DNA of 64,000 nt from JARRKU01 sp050288425 (GCA_050288425.1 JBNKDU010000124.1:1-64000), one strand, 5' to 3'; shown: positions 54,442-63,866, counted from the stretch's first letter. The notes: generated from the letters alone by a model not told the origin. Numbers and translations: made by a program.

Positions 54442-55216
54442 TCCCAAGAACCTGAAGGACCTCCCCGGTCGAAGGCTCGAGGCGGACGAAACCTTCCGTT
54501 TCCGATGCCACGCGGCCCTTTCGTGCTTCAACCAGTGCTGCCGCAATCTCAACCTCTTTCTCTACCCCTACGACGTCCTGCGATTGAGCCGATATCTGGA
54601 GGTGACCACGGATGCCTTTCTCGAACGGCATGTCGATGTGGTGCTGCGGCCCGAACATTACTTTCCGGAAGTTCTGCTGCGCATGGCCGACAATGCGTCC
54701 CGCACCTGCCCATTTTTGACCGGGGAGGGATGCGGCGTCTATTCCGACCGGCCGGACACCTGCCGGACTTTTCCCGTGGAACAGGGCGCCCTGTTCGATG
54801 CATCCGGCGGCCGCGGCCGGACGGTCCACTTCTTCCGGCCGCCGGAGTTCTGCCTCGGCCAACACGAAGCGCCGTCATGGACACCGCGAACCTGGGCACA
54901 GGACCAGGAGGCCGAGCGCTATCATGAGATGACCCTGCGCTGGGCCGAAATCCGGCGCCTTTTCCAGGAGAACCCCTGGGGGGCGGAAGGCCCCCAGGGC
55001 GCCAAGGCCAAGATGGCTTTCATGGCCACCTACAACCTGGACCGCTTTCGCCGGTTTATCTTCGACAGCAGCTTCCTTGCGCGATACCGGATCAAGCCCG
55101 AGCTCAAGCGCAAGCTGCGGACCAACGACCGGGCCTTGCTGCTGTTCGGCTTCGATTGGGTGCGGTTCTTCGTCTGGGGGCTGCCCAGCAGGCAAATCCG
55201 GCTGATATCCCGGTAG
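54428..55216 (+). CDS. YkgJ-type cysteine-cluster protein 2
   Basis: A 262-residue protein. FRCHAALSCFNQCCRNLNLF carries Cys27, 33, 37 and 38; a second cluster CPFLTGEGCGVYSDRPDTCR follows at about 113-135, giving a likely metal site. It overlaps the previous gene by 14 bases. The last 60 residues are basic and hydrophobic. It is a close paralogue of the protein at 56085. Confidence 0.82.
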   Translation: MKSIDPKNLKDLPGRRLEADETFRFRCHAALSCFNQCCRNLNLFLYPYDVLRLSRYLEVTTDAFLERHVDVVLRPEHYFPEVLLRMADNASRTCPFLTGEGCGVYSDRPDTCRTFPVEQGALFDASGGRGRTVHFFRPPEFCLGQHEAPSWTPRTWAQDQEAERYHEMTLRWAEIRRLFQENPWGAEGPQGAKAKMAFMATYNLDRFRRFIFDSSFLARYRIKPELKRKLRTNDRALLLFGFDWVRFFVWGLPSRQIRLISR

Positions 55217-55226
55217 GGCCCATCTT

Positions 55227-56081
55227 TCAGACGACCCCTTTGGGCATGGGGGCGATTTTCTCGCCGCCCAGGACATAGCCGCCATCCAGGCGCAGGACGC
55301 TGCCGGTCATATAGGGGGCGTCTGAAATGATGAACCGGACGGCCTTGACCACGTCCGCCGGGATTCCGGTCCGTCCTGCCAGGGTGTGGGCGATGATCTG
55401 TCTCTTCTGCTGGGCGTTCAACAATCCCCACCCGCGGGTACCGCGGCCATGGCGGGTATCGAAGATTCCCAGCATGATCTCGTTGACCCGGACTTCCGGG
55501 GCACCCAGCCGCGCCCATGTCTCGGTGAGCAGGGAGACACCGCGGTTGGCGGCCGAATAGCCCTCGTTGAAAAGATACGACGCCGGACCGTTGCGGCCCA
55601 CCAGGGCGGCGATGCTGGAAAGGTTGATGGTCACGGCGTCGCCGGCGGCCTTGAGATGAGGCAGGGCGGCTTCCCAGACCCATTGCTTGGCCCGCAGGGT
55701 GGTGGCCAGTTCCAGGTCCCACTGCCCGGTCACATAGGGGCCGTGCACCACCGGCCACCCGCCGCGTTCGATGTTGTTGATCAGAATGTCGAGGCGGCCG
55801 AAGCGTCGGATGAGACTTGCCATCAGCCCATCCACCTCGTCCCGGTTCCTCAGGTCGACCCGGACGATCCAATGGTCGCGTCCGGTGGCGGCGGCATCTT
55901 TTTCAAGCTCCGGCAGGCTTTCGGGCCAGTCGTGGTGGGTGTAGACGACGAATGCCCCGGATCGGGCCAGGTCCAGGCCGATGGCCTTGCCGATTCCCTT
56001 GATACTGCCCAGCACCAGGGCGACTTTGCCGTCAAGGGGATACGTTTCGCCCACGGGTCGATTCCTCGATGTGTGTTTCAT
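55227..56081 (-). CDS. SDR-family protein lacking the catalytic lysine
   Basis: A 284-residue Rossmann-fold short-chain dehydrogenase homologue. The cofactor loop is GSIKGIGKAIG at 25-35, Asn-Asn of the NNAG motif is kept (NNIERGG), and Ser155/156 and Tyr169 are in place. The normal YxxxK reads Tyr169-LFN-Glu173, and the next candidate is Tyr175-SAA-Asn179: the lysine is missing in both. It may be a non-catalytic or altered reductase. The C-terminal YMTGSVLRLDGGYVLGG is typical. It sits between two Cys-cluster genes, converging on one and in line with the other. Confidence 0.85.
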   Translation of the reverse strand: MKHTSRNRPVGETYPLDGKVALVLGSIKGIGKAIGLDLARSGAFVVYTHHDWPESLPELEKDAAATGRDHWIVRVDLRNRDEVDGLMASLIRRFGRLDILINNIERGGWPVVHGPYVTGQWDLELATTLRAKQWVWEAALPHLKAAGDAVTINLSSIAALVGRNGPASYLFNEGYSAANRGVSLLTETWARLGAPEVRVNEIMLGIFDTRHGRGTRGWGLLNAQQKRQIIAHTLAGRTGIPADVVKAVRFIISDAPYMTGSVLRLDGGYVLGGEKIAPMPKGVV

Positions 56082-56084
56082 CGT

Positions 56085-56816
56085 TCATCCGGCCTTGCCG
56101 AACAGCCGTCGGCGAAGCCACTGCAACCCCCATGGGAGCCATGCAACCGCATCGCCTGCTTCGGGAAGATCCGGAAGCCGTGGGTCGTCGAGGCCGGTCA
56201 GCCTGCCGGCATAGGCTTCCCGGCAGAGGGTCTCCGGTTCGTAGAGGGCCATTGCGGCCATCCGTTGGTGCTCCGCCGTCAGCGTGCCGGGCAGGATCTG
56301 GTTTTTCAGGGCGATCAGTTCCATGAGGGCGTCGTTCATGGTGAAATGATCCGCTACTTCCTGATCGGCAATCCATTGCCGTACCGTCTGGCGAGGCTCC
56401 TCTTCGAATCCAAGGCAATGAGGTTCGTGAATGATCCCGTACTGTTCGCAGAGCGTGCCGTCTTTTCGCGAGCGCCGCAGACCGCGGACCAGGGGATAGA
56501 GACGACAGGAGGTGGGGCGGTCGGCGTAGACGCGGCAGCCTTCCGGAGAGACGAAAGGGCACATGCGGTCGCGGTGGGCGTCGAATCGCAGGGAAACCAC
56601 CGGCAGTCCGGTGGCCGGACCGGGGTAGAGCACCGCATAGCGCTCGAAAAATTCGTGGGCATCGACCCTCCGGTTTTGGCGCAGTCGCAGGACATCGTAG
56701 GGTGTCAGGGCCTGGTTCAGGTCCCGGCAGCAACGGTTGAAGCAGGGCACGCGACGATGGCATCCGAAGCGGAAGGCATCGTCGCGTGCCAACGGTCTGA
56801 TATCGGGCTCTTTCAT
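56085..56816 (-). CDS. YkgJ-type cysteine-cluster protein 3
   Basis: A 243-residue paralogue of the protein at 54428: FRFGCHRRVPCFNRCCRDLN with Cys19, 25, 29 and 30, TPYDVLRLRQNRRV, and CPFVSPEGCRVYADRPTSCR. The start is either the ATG at 56816 or a TTG at 56822; GGAG is 13 and 7 bases upstream respectively. It is three bases from the SDR gene on the same strand, so they are probably co-transcribed. Confidence 0.82.
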   Translation of the reverse strand: MKEPDIRPLARDDAFRFGCHRRVPCFNRCCRDLNQALTPYDVLRLRQNRRVDAHEFFERYAVLYPGPATGLPVVSLRFDAHRDRMCPFVSPEGCRVYADRPTSCRLYPLVRGLRRSRKDGTLCEQYGIIHEPHCLGFEEEPRQTVRQWIADQEVADHFTMNDALMELIALKNQILPGTLTAEHQRMAAMALYEPETLCREAYAGRLTGLDDPRLPDLPEAGDAVAWLPWGLQWLRRRLFGKAG

Positions 56817-56822
56817 GGTCAA

Positions 56823-57389
56823 GGTGTCACTCCTTCGAATGGGTTTCCCTTAGACCAATTCCGGTGGCGATGCAAGTTTCACCGCCGGCTGCGACGGCGA
56901 TGGTGTCGAATCCGACGTCCGATCCAATTTGCTTTGGAGGCTCCTTGCCTGGGCCGTCCCGATACGGTGGGTCGCTTCGGGACGGATCGTCACCGGGTAA
57001 TCCCGATCCTCCCGGTTTCCGTTCTACATCTTGTGGCCGAATTGTGTGCATTCTCAATATATGGCAGCGCTTGGGTGGCTGATATTGTTTTCCTTTTTTA
57101 ACCCCGGGGCCGGCCGAAAATCATTGACATTGGGGTGGCGGGGTGATATGCACTCTATCTTGTTCTGTTTATATATGGTTGAAATCATACGCATTTTTTG
57201 GCCCAGGCTTCGATGTGGCACCCAAGGGCCAACCGAATAAAATTAAAGCAAATTATTAAATACAAGTCCGTTTTGGGAGCAGATTCGGACGACAAAGAGG
57301 AAGGGAGGTGTAAGCCAACTCAGTATCACCGTTTAACGTGCGTTTTAATCGTAGATTCTGATTTTAACTTTTTTTGGGAGGTATATTAA
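56823..57389 (+). promoter_or_regulatory. Long non-coding region upstream of aprBA
   Basis: No gene seen in about 570 bases. Base composition changes from GC-rich to AT-rich near 57030, in contrast to both sides. A candidate promoter is TTGACA (57124-57129), 17 bases, TATGCA (57147-57152), which would leave a 5' leader of about 230 bases. I looked for a Rex- or HcpR-type palindrome near it and found none convincing. GGGAGG lies before the aprB start. Confidence 0.4.
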
Positions 57390-57821
57390 ATGCCAAGTTT
57401 TGTCATTCAGGAAAAATGTGACGGATGCAAGGGTGGCGACAAGACCGCTTGCATGTACATTTGCCCCAACGACCTGATGGTCCTCGACGCTGACGCGATG
57501 AAGGCTTACAACCAGGAGCCGGATCAGTGTTGGGAATGCTTTTCCTGTGTAAAAATTTGCCCCACCCAGGCCATTGAAGTCCGCGGCTACGCCGACTTCG
57601 TGCCCCTGGGAAGCTCCATCATGCCGATGATGGGCACCGAAGACGTCATGTGGACCTGCAAGTTCCGCAACGGCCTCATCAAGCGCTTTAAGTTCCCCAT
57701 CCGTACCACTCCCGAAGGTGCCGCCAACGCGTACGACAGCCTCAAAGGCCAGGATCTGGAAAGCGGTCTGCTGTCTACGGAAGAAGCCGACGGTTATACC
57801 ATCCCGACGCCGAAAGTCTAG
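57390..57821 (+). CDS. aprB: Adenylylsulfate reductase, beta subunit
   Basis: Iron-sulfur electron-input subunit of APS reductase, cytoplasmic. The 143-residue protein has cluster motifs at Cys10, 13, 21, 25 (KCDGCKGGDKTACMYICP) and Cys47, 50, 53, 57 (CWECFSCVKICP), binding two [4Fe-4S] clusters. Trp48, known to lie between cluster and FAD in the archaeal enzyme, is kept. The C-terminal tail, which wraps the alpha subunit, is present (EEADGYTIPTPKV). The downstream alpha gene is 65 bases away. Confidence 0.97.
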   Translation: MPSFVIQEKCDGCKGGDKTACMYICPNDLMVLDADAMKAYNQEPDQCWECFSCVKICPTQAIEVRGYADFVPLGSSIMPMMGTEDVMWTCKFRNGLIKRFKFPIRTTPEGAANAYDSLKGQDLESGLLSTEEADGYTIPTPKV

Positions 57822-57886
57822 TCCGGGCGGATTCCTTTACGAATCGAAATTGAAGCATATTTCAAATATCATCTTAGGAGGAAAAT

Positions 57887-59866
57887 ATGGCAATACCGAA
57901 TAAACCTTTGGGTGAGCTTAAAGCCGTTCGTGACCCTGAAGTCGATGAGCGCGAAGTTGATGTCCTGATCGTAGGCGGTGGCATGGCAGCCTGCGGCGCG
58001 GCATTCGAGGTCAAAAAATGGTTGGGCGACAATCAGAGCGTCCTGCTGTGCGACAAAGCCGCCATGGAACGTTCCGGCGCCGTCGCCCAGGGCCTGTCCG
58101 CCATCAATACCTACATCGGCGATAATGCTCCCGAGGACTATGTCCGCATGGTCCGCAACGACCTGATGGGCCTGGTTCGCGAAGACTTGATTTTCGATCT
58201 GGGTTGCCACGTCGACGACTCCGTATACCTGTTCGAAGAGTGGGGACTGCCGGTATGGAAGAAATCCGAAGAGGGCAAGAACCTCGACGGTAAAAAAGGC
58301 CAGAAAATGGGTACCCTGAAGGGCGGCGCCCAGCCGGTACGCACCGGTAAATGGCAGATCATGATCAACGGCGAATCCTACAAGCGCATCGTGGCAGAGG
58401 CCGCCAAGAAAGCCCTCGGCGAAGACAACATCATCGAGCGCTGCTTCATCGTCGAGCTGCTGCTGGACGCCAACGTGCCCAATCAGATCGCCGGCGCCGT
58501 CGGTTTCTCCGTTCGCGAAAACAAAGTCTACATCATCAAATGCAAGACCATGATGGTAGCCTGCGGCGGCGCTGTAAACATCTATCAGCCCCGTTCGGTG
58601 GGTGAAGGCAAAGGCCGCGCCTGGTATCCGGTATGGAACGCCGGTTCCACCTACACCATGGCCATGAAAGTCGGCGCCGAACTCACCATGATGGAGAACC
58701 GTTTCACCCCGGCCCGTTTCAAAGACGGTTACGGCCCGGTGGGTGCCTGGTTCCTGCTGTTCAAAGCCAAAACCCTCAATGGCCTGGGCGAAGCCTTCGC
58801 CGGCAGCGCCGCCGCCAAGGCCGAGCTGGAGAAATACGCTCCTTACGGTACCGCCGCCATCACCCCGACCTGTCTGCGGAACCACCTGATGCTGTTCGAA
58901 ATGAAAGAGGGCCGCGGCCCCATCATGATGGACACCGTCACCGCGCTGGCCGAACTGGGCAAGACCATGGACAAGAAAGAGCTCAAGCACCTCGAGTCCG
59001 AAGCCTGGGAAGACTTCCTCGACATGACCTGCGGCCAGGCCAACCTGTGGTGCGCCCAGGACTGCGAACCGGAGAAGAAAAACTCCGAGGTTATGCCCAC
59101 CGAACCGTATCTGCTGGGTTCCCACTCCGGCTGCTGCGGTCTGTGGACCTCCGGTCCGGACTTCGACTGGGTGCCGGATGACTACAAGATCAAGGCCCGC
59201 AACGGCAAGGTCTACAAGCAGATGACCACCGTCGAAGGTCTGTTCACCGCCGGCGACGGCACGGGCGGTTCCGGTCACAAGTTCTCCTCCGGTTCCCATG
59301 CCGAAGGCCGCATCGCAGCCAAGCAGATGGTTCGCTATGCCAAGGACTTCGCCGACTTCACTCCGACCCTGAAGCAGTCTGCATCCGAGCTGGTCGACCT
59401 GGTTTACAAACCGGTTCGCACCTTCCTGGATAACAAAGACTACACCACCGCCATCAACATCAACCCCAATTACATCAAGCCCGAAGGCATGATGTACCGG
59501 CTGATGAAGGCGACCCACGAATATGGTGCCGGAACGGCCACCTACTACATGACCAGCTCCAAGAGCCTCGAGATTGTCATGGATCTGCTGGCCACCATGC
59601 GCGAAGACTGCAAGAAGATGGCAGCCGGCGACCTGCATGAGCTGATGAGAGCTTGGGAAATCGAACACCGCATCTGGACGGTGGAATCCCATCTGCGTCA
59701 CATCCAGTACCGCAAAGAGACCCGCTATCCGGGCTTCTACTATCAAGCCGATTATCCCGGACAGGATGATGAGAACTGGTTCTGCTTCGTCAACTCCAAG
59801 TACGATCCGGAAAAGGGCGAATGGGATGTGAAGAAGGTTCCCTACATCCAGATCATCCCGGCTTAG
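57887..59866 (+). CDS. aprA: Adenylylsulfate reductase, alpha subunit
   Basis: FAD subunit that reduces APS to sulfite and AMP in sulfate respiration. The 659-residue protein is a fumarate-reductase-type flavoprotein: DVLIVGGGMAACGAAFEV near 25-43, then FTAGDGTGGSGHKFSSGSHA near 450. AGGAGGAAAAT precedes the ATG. Codons are strongly biased to C at the third position, as expected for an abundant protein. A terminator follows at 59907. Confidence 0.97.
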   Translation: MAIPNKPLGELKAVRDPEVDEREVDVLIVGGGMAACGAAFEVKKWLGDNQSVLLCDKAAMERSGAVAQGLSAINTYIGDNAPEDYVRMVRNDLMGLVREDLIFDLGCHVDDSVYLFEEWGLPVWKKSEEGKNLDGKKGQKMGTLKGGAQPVRTGKWQIMINGESYKRIVAEAAKKALGEDNIIERCFIVELLLDANVPNQIAGAVGFSVRENKVYIIKCKTMMVACGGAVNIYQPRSVGEGKGRAWYPVWNAGSTYTMAMKVGAELTMMENRFTPARFKDGYGPVGAWFLLFKAKTLNGLGEAFAGSAAAKAELEKYAPYGTAAITPTCLRNHLMLFEMKEGRGPIMMDTVTALAELGKTMDKKELKHLESEAWEDFLDMTCGQANLWCAQDCEPEKKNSEVMPTEPYLLGSHSGCCGLWTSGPDFDWVPDDYKIKARNGKVYKQMTTVEGLFTAGDGTGGSGHKFSSGSHAEGRIAAKQMVRYAKDFADFTPTLKQSASELVDLVYKPVRTFLDNKDYTTAININPNYIKPEGMMYRLMKATHEYGAGTATYYMTSSKSLEIVMDLLATMREDCKKMAAGDLHELMRAWEIEHRIWTVESHLRHIQYRKETRYPGFYYQADYPGQDDENWFCFVNSKYDPEKGEWDVKKVPYIQIIPA

Positions 59867-59906
59867 TCTGCGGGAGTCAATCGTGTACGCGTAGTGTGAA
59901 ATCCTG

Positions 59907-59943
59907 CCTCCAGGCGTCCCAGGACGCCTGGAGGTTTTTATTA
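59907..59943 (+). terminator. Rho-independent terminator after aprA
   Basis: CCTCCAGGCGTCC (59907-59919) pairs with GGACGCCTGGAGG (59922-59934), closed by a very short loop so that the top pair probably opens, and is followed by TTTTTATT. It lies 40 bases past the aprA stop and separates aprBA from qmoABC. Confidence 0.92.
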
Positions 59944-60177
59944 ATGAAAGCCGGCAACCATACGATCCGTCTCAGGCGATATCCACGGTTTCCTTCCATC
60001 GGCCACCCGGCCGACGAAGGGAGGAATCCGACGCCTTCGCCTGGAGAATGAAGCTGGCAACTGCTCCTCGGGTTGAGCAGCACCGAGCTTCAGGTTTCAG
60101 GAATACAGGATATCGCCTGATGCCGTATGAGGCGGCAGAACAACAAATCTTCAAACTTCGATGCACGGAGGGATAGC
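59944..60177 (+). promoter_or_regulatory. Structured leader upstream of qmoA
   Basis: No gene seen. TGAAGCT (60049-60055) pairs with AGCTTCA (60086-60092), and inside it CTGCTC (60061-60066) pairs with GAGCAG (60075-60080), forming a two-part stem with symmetric internal loops of five bases, about 85 bases before the qmoA ATG. The qmoA promoter should lie here, after the aprA terminator, but no clear -35/-10 pair is evident. Confidence 0.45.
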
Positions 60178-61455
60178 ATGACGAATAAAAATACCGCCCT
60201 TACGAGCGGAAGCATCATGGTGGTCGGCGGAGGCATCAGCGGGTTGACCACCGCGCTGGAAGCGGCCGAAGTGGGGTATGAGGTGTACCTGGTGGAGAAG
60301 AATCCGTACCTGGGTGGACGTGTCGCGCAGTTGAATCAGTACTTTCCCAAGCTATGTCCACCGACCTGCGGGTTGGAGATCAATTTTCGCCGCATCAAGG
60401 ACAATCCCCGCGTGAAAGTCCTCACCCTGGCGGAAGTGGAAAAAGTCGAGGGCGGTCCAGGCAACTACGATGTCACGGTCAAGGTCAAGCCGCGCTTTGT
60501 CAACGAAAAGTGCACCGCCTGCGGCGCCTGCGCCGATGCCTGCGACGCGGAAGTCAGCGATCCGTTCAATTTCGGCTTGAGCAAAAAGAAAGGCGCCCAT
60601 ATTCCGTTTGAGATGGCGTTTCCCGCCCGTTACATCCTCTCCCCGGAAATCGTGGGAACCGATGCCGCCCGGAAAGCCAAGGATGCCTGTAAGTACGATG
60701 CCATCGACCTGGACATGACGCCTGAGACCCTGGATCTGAATGTCGGCGCCATCGTCTGGGCCACCGGCTGGGAGCCCTATGATGCCGCCCAGATCGACAA
60801 CCTGGGGTTCGGTCAGCACGACAACATCATCACCAACATGATGATGGAGCGGCTGGCCGCTCCCAACGGGCCGACCAACGGCCAGATATTGCGTCCTTCG
60901 GATGACAAGGCGCCCGAGAGCGTGGCCTTCGTCCAGTGCGCCGGGTCCCGCGACGAGAACCATCTGCCGTATTGCTCCTATATCTGCTGCATGGCTTCGT
61001 TGAAGCAGGCCACTTATGTGCGCGAGCGCTATCCGGATGCGAAGATTTACATCTTCTATATCGATCTGCGGGCGCCGGGCCAACGCTACGAGAAATTCTA
61101 CCAGACCATCAAGGAAGACGAGAATGTCTTTTTCATCAAAGGCAAAGTCGCCGAAGTGATGGAGGATTCAGCCACCAACGCCGTCACCGTCGTGGCGGAA
61201 AACGCCGTCACCGGTGAAAAAACAAAACAAACCGTGGACCTGGTCGTCCTTGCCACCGGTATGCAGCCCACCGCCGCCAACGCCAAACTGCCGGCCGATT
61301 TGAACTATAACGCCGACGGTTTCATCATCAATGACTTCGAGAAGGGCGGCATGTTTGCAGCAGGTTGCGCCAATAAACCTGCCGACGTGGTTTCATCCAA
61401 TCAGAACGCTACCGGTATGGCCTTGAAGGCCATTCAAACCCTGGCAAGGAAGTAG
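60178..61455 (+). CDS. qmoA: Quinone-interacting oxidoreductase subunit QmoA
   Basis: HdrA-like flavoprotein of the QmoABC complex, which passes electrons from menaquinol towards APS reductase. The 425-residue protein has VVGGGISGLTTALEAAEVGY near 12-32, the Cys pair in KLCPPTCGLEI, and CTACGACADACDAE (CxxCxxCxxxC, near 117-128), a possible Fe-S site. ACGGAGGG precedes the ATG at 60178; the open frame begins earlier without support. qmoB follows after 10 bases. Confidence 0.95.
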   Translation: MTNKNTALTSGSIMVVGGGISGLTTALEAAEVGYEVYLVEKNPYLGGRVAQLNQYFPKLCPPTCGLEINFRRIKDNPRVKVLTLAEVEKVEGGPGNYDVTVKVKPRFVNEKCTACGACADACDAEVSDPFNFGLSKKKGAHIPFEMAFPARYILSPEIVGTDAARKAKDACKYDAIDLDMTPETLDLNVGAIVWATGWEPYDAAQIDNLGFGQHDNIITNMMMERLAAPNGPTNGQILRPSDDKAPESVAFVQCAGSRDENHLPYCSYICCMASLKQATYVRERYPDAKIYIFYIDLRAPGQRYEKFYQTIKEDENVFFIKGKVAEVMEDSATNAVTVVAENAVTGEKTKQTVDLVVLATGMQPTAANAKLPADLNYNADGFIINDFEKGGMFAAGCANKPADVVSSNQNATGMALKAIQTLARK

Positions 61456-61465
61456 GAGGCGATCC

Positions 61466-63802
61466 ATGGACAAGAAATATGGTGTCTATATATGCGAAGG
61501 TTGTGGCATCGGCGAGGCCCTGGATATCGAAGCCCTCAAGGGTGTTGCCGACGAAGAGGGGTTGAACGCCAAGACCCATCCGATTTTATGCAGCCCGGAA
61601 GGCGTCGATTTTCTCAAACAGGATATCGAAGGCGGCGTCAACACCCTGGTGTTGTGCGCCTGCTCCCGGCGGGTGAATTTCGATACGTTTCGATTCGAAG
61701 GCTGTATCGTCGAACGCGTCAACCTGCGGGAAGGTGTCGTCTGGTCGCATCCGCGGTCTGAGTTTCCCGCCCTCACCGAAGAAGAGAAGGAAGACGAAGA
61801 CAAGTATGACCGCGTGCAGATGATGGCCGAAGACTATCTCAAGATGGGGATGGCCCGGGTGGCGAAAGTCAGTCTGCCCGAGCCCTACCAGTTGGAGAAA
61901 TCCTCCGATAAGATCCTGGTCATCGGCGGGGGCCTCACCGGCATGTCCGCGGCCCTGGATGCCGCCAATGCCGGTTATGCCGTCACCCTGATCGAGAAAG
62001 AGGCCCGGTTGGGTGGCGCGGCGCTGAACTGGCGCAGCCAGCTGCCGGTGAGCGAACCGTATGATTCGTTGGTGCCGCCGGTGGTGGAGGCGAAGATCAA
62101 GGCCGTGGAAGCCCAGCCCGGCATCACCGTCAGGACGGAAACCGTCCTGGCCCGGCTGGCCGGTCAACCCGGCGAATTCACGGCGACCTTCAAGAAGCCG
62201 GGCGAAAAGATCGAGTTCGACGTGCCGTACCCCCTGCCCGAAGAGATGAAGGTGGATGAGAGCGGCAAGGAACTGAACGCCGAGCAACAGTTCGAGGCCT
62301 ATCAGAAATACAACGAAGGCCGCAGGGACATCCTCAAGCTGGATCCCGACGGTGAACTTTTCGGCGCCGTCGTCCTGGCCGCAGGCTGGGTGCCGGCCTC
62401 GGTGGAAAGTGAAGCCTACGCCCACCTGGGCTATGCCGACAATGCAGACGTCATTACCAACACGGAATTCGAAGCCATCGCCAAGGCCGGCAAGATCGTG
62501 CGCCCGTCCGATGGCAAGGCGGCCAAATCGGTGGTCTTCGTGCAGAGCCCGGGCAAGGATGAAGACGATGCCGACTTCTCCTATGCCGGTGCCGTGACCA
62601 ACATGGTGGCGCTGAAACAGGCCAGGTACGTGCGCGAAGATTACGAGGACGGCAAGGCCTTCATCTTCTACCAGCACATGCGCACCCCGGGCCTGAGCGA
62701 GTACTTTTATAAGGGCATGCAGCAGGACCCCGGCGTCTTCATGACCAAGGGCAACGTGATCCAGGTCGTCAAGAACGGCGACGGCATGGTCGTCGAGGCC
62801 ACCGACACCCTGCTGGGCAAGCAGCTCAAGGTCAAGGCCGACCTGGTGGTCCTTTCCGCCGGGATGGAGCCGGCCACCAAAAAGGATCCCGTGGTCAACA
62901 TGGCCTACCGCCAGGGGCCGTCCTTCCGGGATATCGGCCTGTTCGACGGCTATTGCGACTCCAACTTCATCTGCTTCCCGTACGAAACCCAGCGCACCGG
63001 CATCTATGCCGCCGGCGCCGTTCGCCGGGCCATGACTTCCGAGGAGGCCATGGAGGACGCCGCCGGCGCGACCCTGAAGGCCATTCAGAGCATCGAGTCC
63101 GCCAATCGGGGCGTGGCGGTTCACCCGCGTTCCGGCGACATGACCTTCCCGGACTTCTTCTTCCAACGCTGCACCCAGTGCAAGCGCTGCACCGAAGAGT
63201 GTCCCTTCGGCGCCCTGGATGACGACGAAAAAGGGACGCCCAAGCCCAACCCCACCCGCTGCCGCCGCTGCGGGACCTGCATGGGAGCCTGCCCCGAGCG
63301 GATCATCGGCTTTGCCGATTACAGCATCGACAGCATCGGCTCCCAGGTGAAATCCATCGGCGTGCCCAGCGAGGACGATTTTGGAGATCCGCCCATGCGC
63401 GTCCTGGGCCTGATCTGCGAGAACGATGCCTATCCGGCCCTGGACATGGTGGCCCTGAAGAAGCTGTCCTATTCCGCCGACGTACGCTTCATCCCCGTGC
63501 GCTGCCTCGGTTCGGTGAACGTGATCTGGATCAAGGACGCCCTTTCCCAGGGGATGGACGGCGTCTTTCTGCTGGGTTGCAAACATGGCGATGACTACCA
63601 GTGCCATTTCGTCAAGGGCAGTGAGCTGGCCGATATCCGGATGAAGAAAATCGGCGACGCCCTCGCCAGTCTGGCACTGGAAGAGGAGCGTGTGGCGCAG
63701 TTCCAGGTGGCCATCGACGAGTACGACAAGGTGCCCAAGATCATCAACGATTTCGTTGAAATGATCGAAGAACTGGGTCCGAACCCCTTCAAGGGATTCT
63801 AA
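61466..63802 (+). CDS. qmoB: Quinone-interacting oxidoreductase subunit QmoB
   Basis: A 778-residue HdrA-like flavoprotein with extra domains. Order: N-terminal Cys-rich part (YICEGCGIGEAL, LVLCACSRRVNF), FAD domain (VIGGGLTGMSAALDAANAGY, about 151-170), two [4Fe-4S] motifs (CTQCKRCTEECPF from 569; CRRCGTCMGACPE from 599), and a C-terminal MvhD-like domain (about 645-770, RCLGSVNVIWIKDAL, LLGCKHGDDYQC). It is flanked by qmoA and qmoC on the same strand. Confidence 0.95.
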   Translation: MDKKYGVYICEGCGIGEALDIEALKGVADEEGLNAKTHPILCSPEGVDFLKQDIEGGVNTLVLCACSRRVNFDTFRFEGCIVERVNLREGVVWSHPRSEFPALTEEEKEDEDKYDRVQMMAEDYLKMGMARVAKVSLPEPYQLEKSSDKILVIGGGLTGMSAALDAANAGYAVTLIEKEARLGGAALNWRSQLPVSEPYDSLVPPVVEAKIKAVEAQPGITVRTETVLARLAGQPGEFTATFKKPGEKIEFDVPYPLPEEMKVDESGKELNAEQQFEAYQKYNEGRRDILKLDPDGELFGAVVLAAGWVPASVESEAYAHLGYADNADVITNTEFEAIAKAGKIVRPSDGKAAKSVVFVQSPGKDEDDADFSYAGAVTNMVALKQARYVREDYEDGKAFIFYQHMRTPGLSEYFYKGMQQDPGVFMTKGNVIQVVKNGDGMVVEATDTLLGKQLKVKADLVVLSAGMEPATKKDPVVNMAYRQGPSFRDIGLFDGYCDSNFICFPYETQRTGIYAAGAVRRAMTSEEAMEDAAGATLKAIQSIESANRGVAVHPRSGDMTFPDFFFQRCTQCKRCTEECPFGALDDDEKGTPKPNPTRCRRCGTCMGACPERIIGFADYSIDSIGSQVKSIGVPSEDDFGDPPMRVLGLICENDAYPALDMVALKKLSYSADVRFIPVRCLGSVNVIWIKDALSQGMDGVFLLGCKHGDDYQCHFVKGSELADIRMKKIGDALASLALEEERVAQFQVAIDEYDKVPKIINDFVEMIEELGPNPFKGF

Positions 63803-63824
63803 TGCTGACCCCCTATACGTGGAT

Positions 63825-63848
63825 CCGGCGGCGGCTCGCCGCCGCCGG
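63825..63848 (+). repeat. GC-only hairpin between qmoB and qmoC
   Basis: CCGGCGGCGG (63825-63834) pairs with CCGCCGCCGG (63839-63848) around CTCG. It is 22 bases past the qmoB stop and has no T-run, so it is more likely an intercistronic stability or pausing element than a terminator. Confidence 0.7.
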
Positions 63849-63866
63849 TGAACAGGAGGAAAATAA

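Noticed and set aside
56823..57389. Rex-type palindrome in the aprBA upstream region
   Set aside because: AT-rich runs near 57240-57260 and 57330-57350 looked suggestive, but the arms are not complementary.
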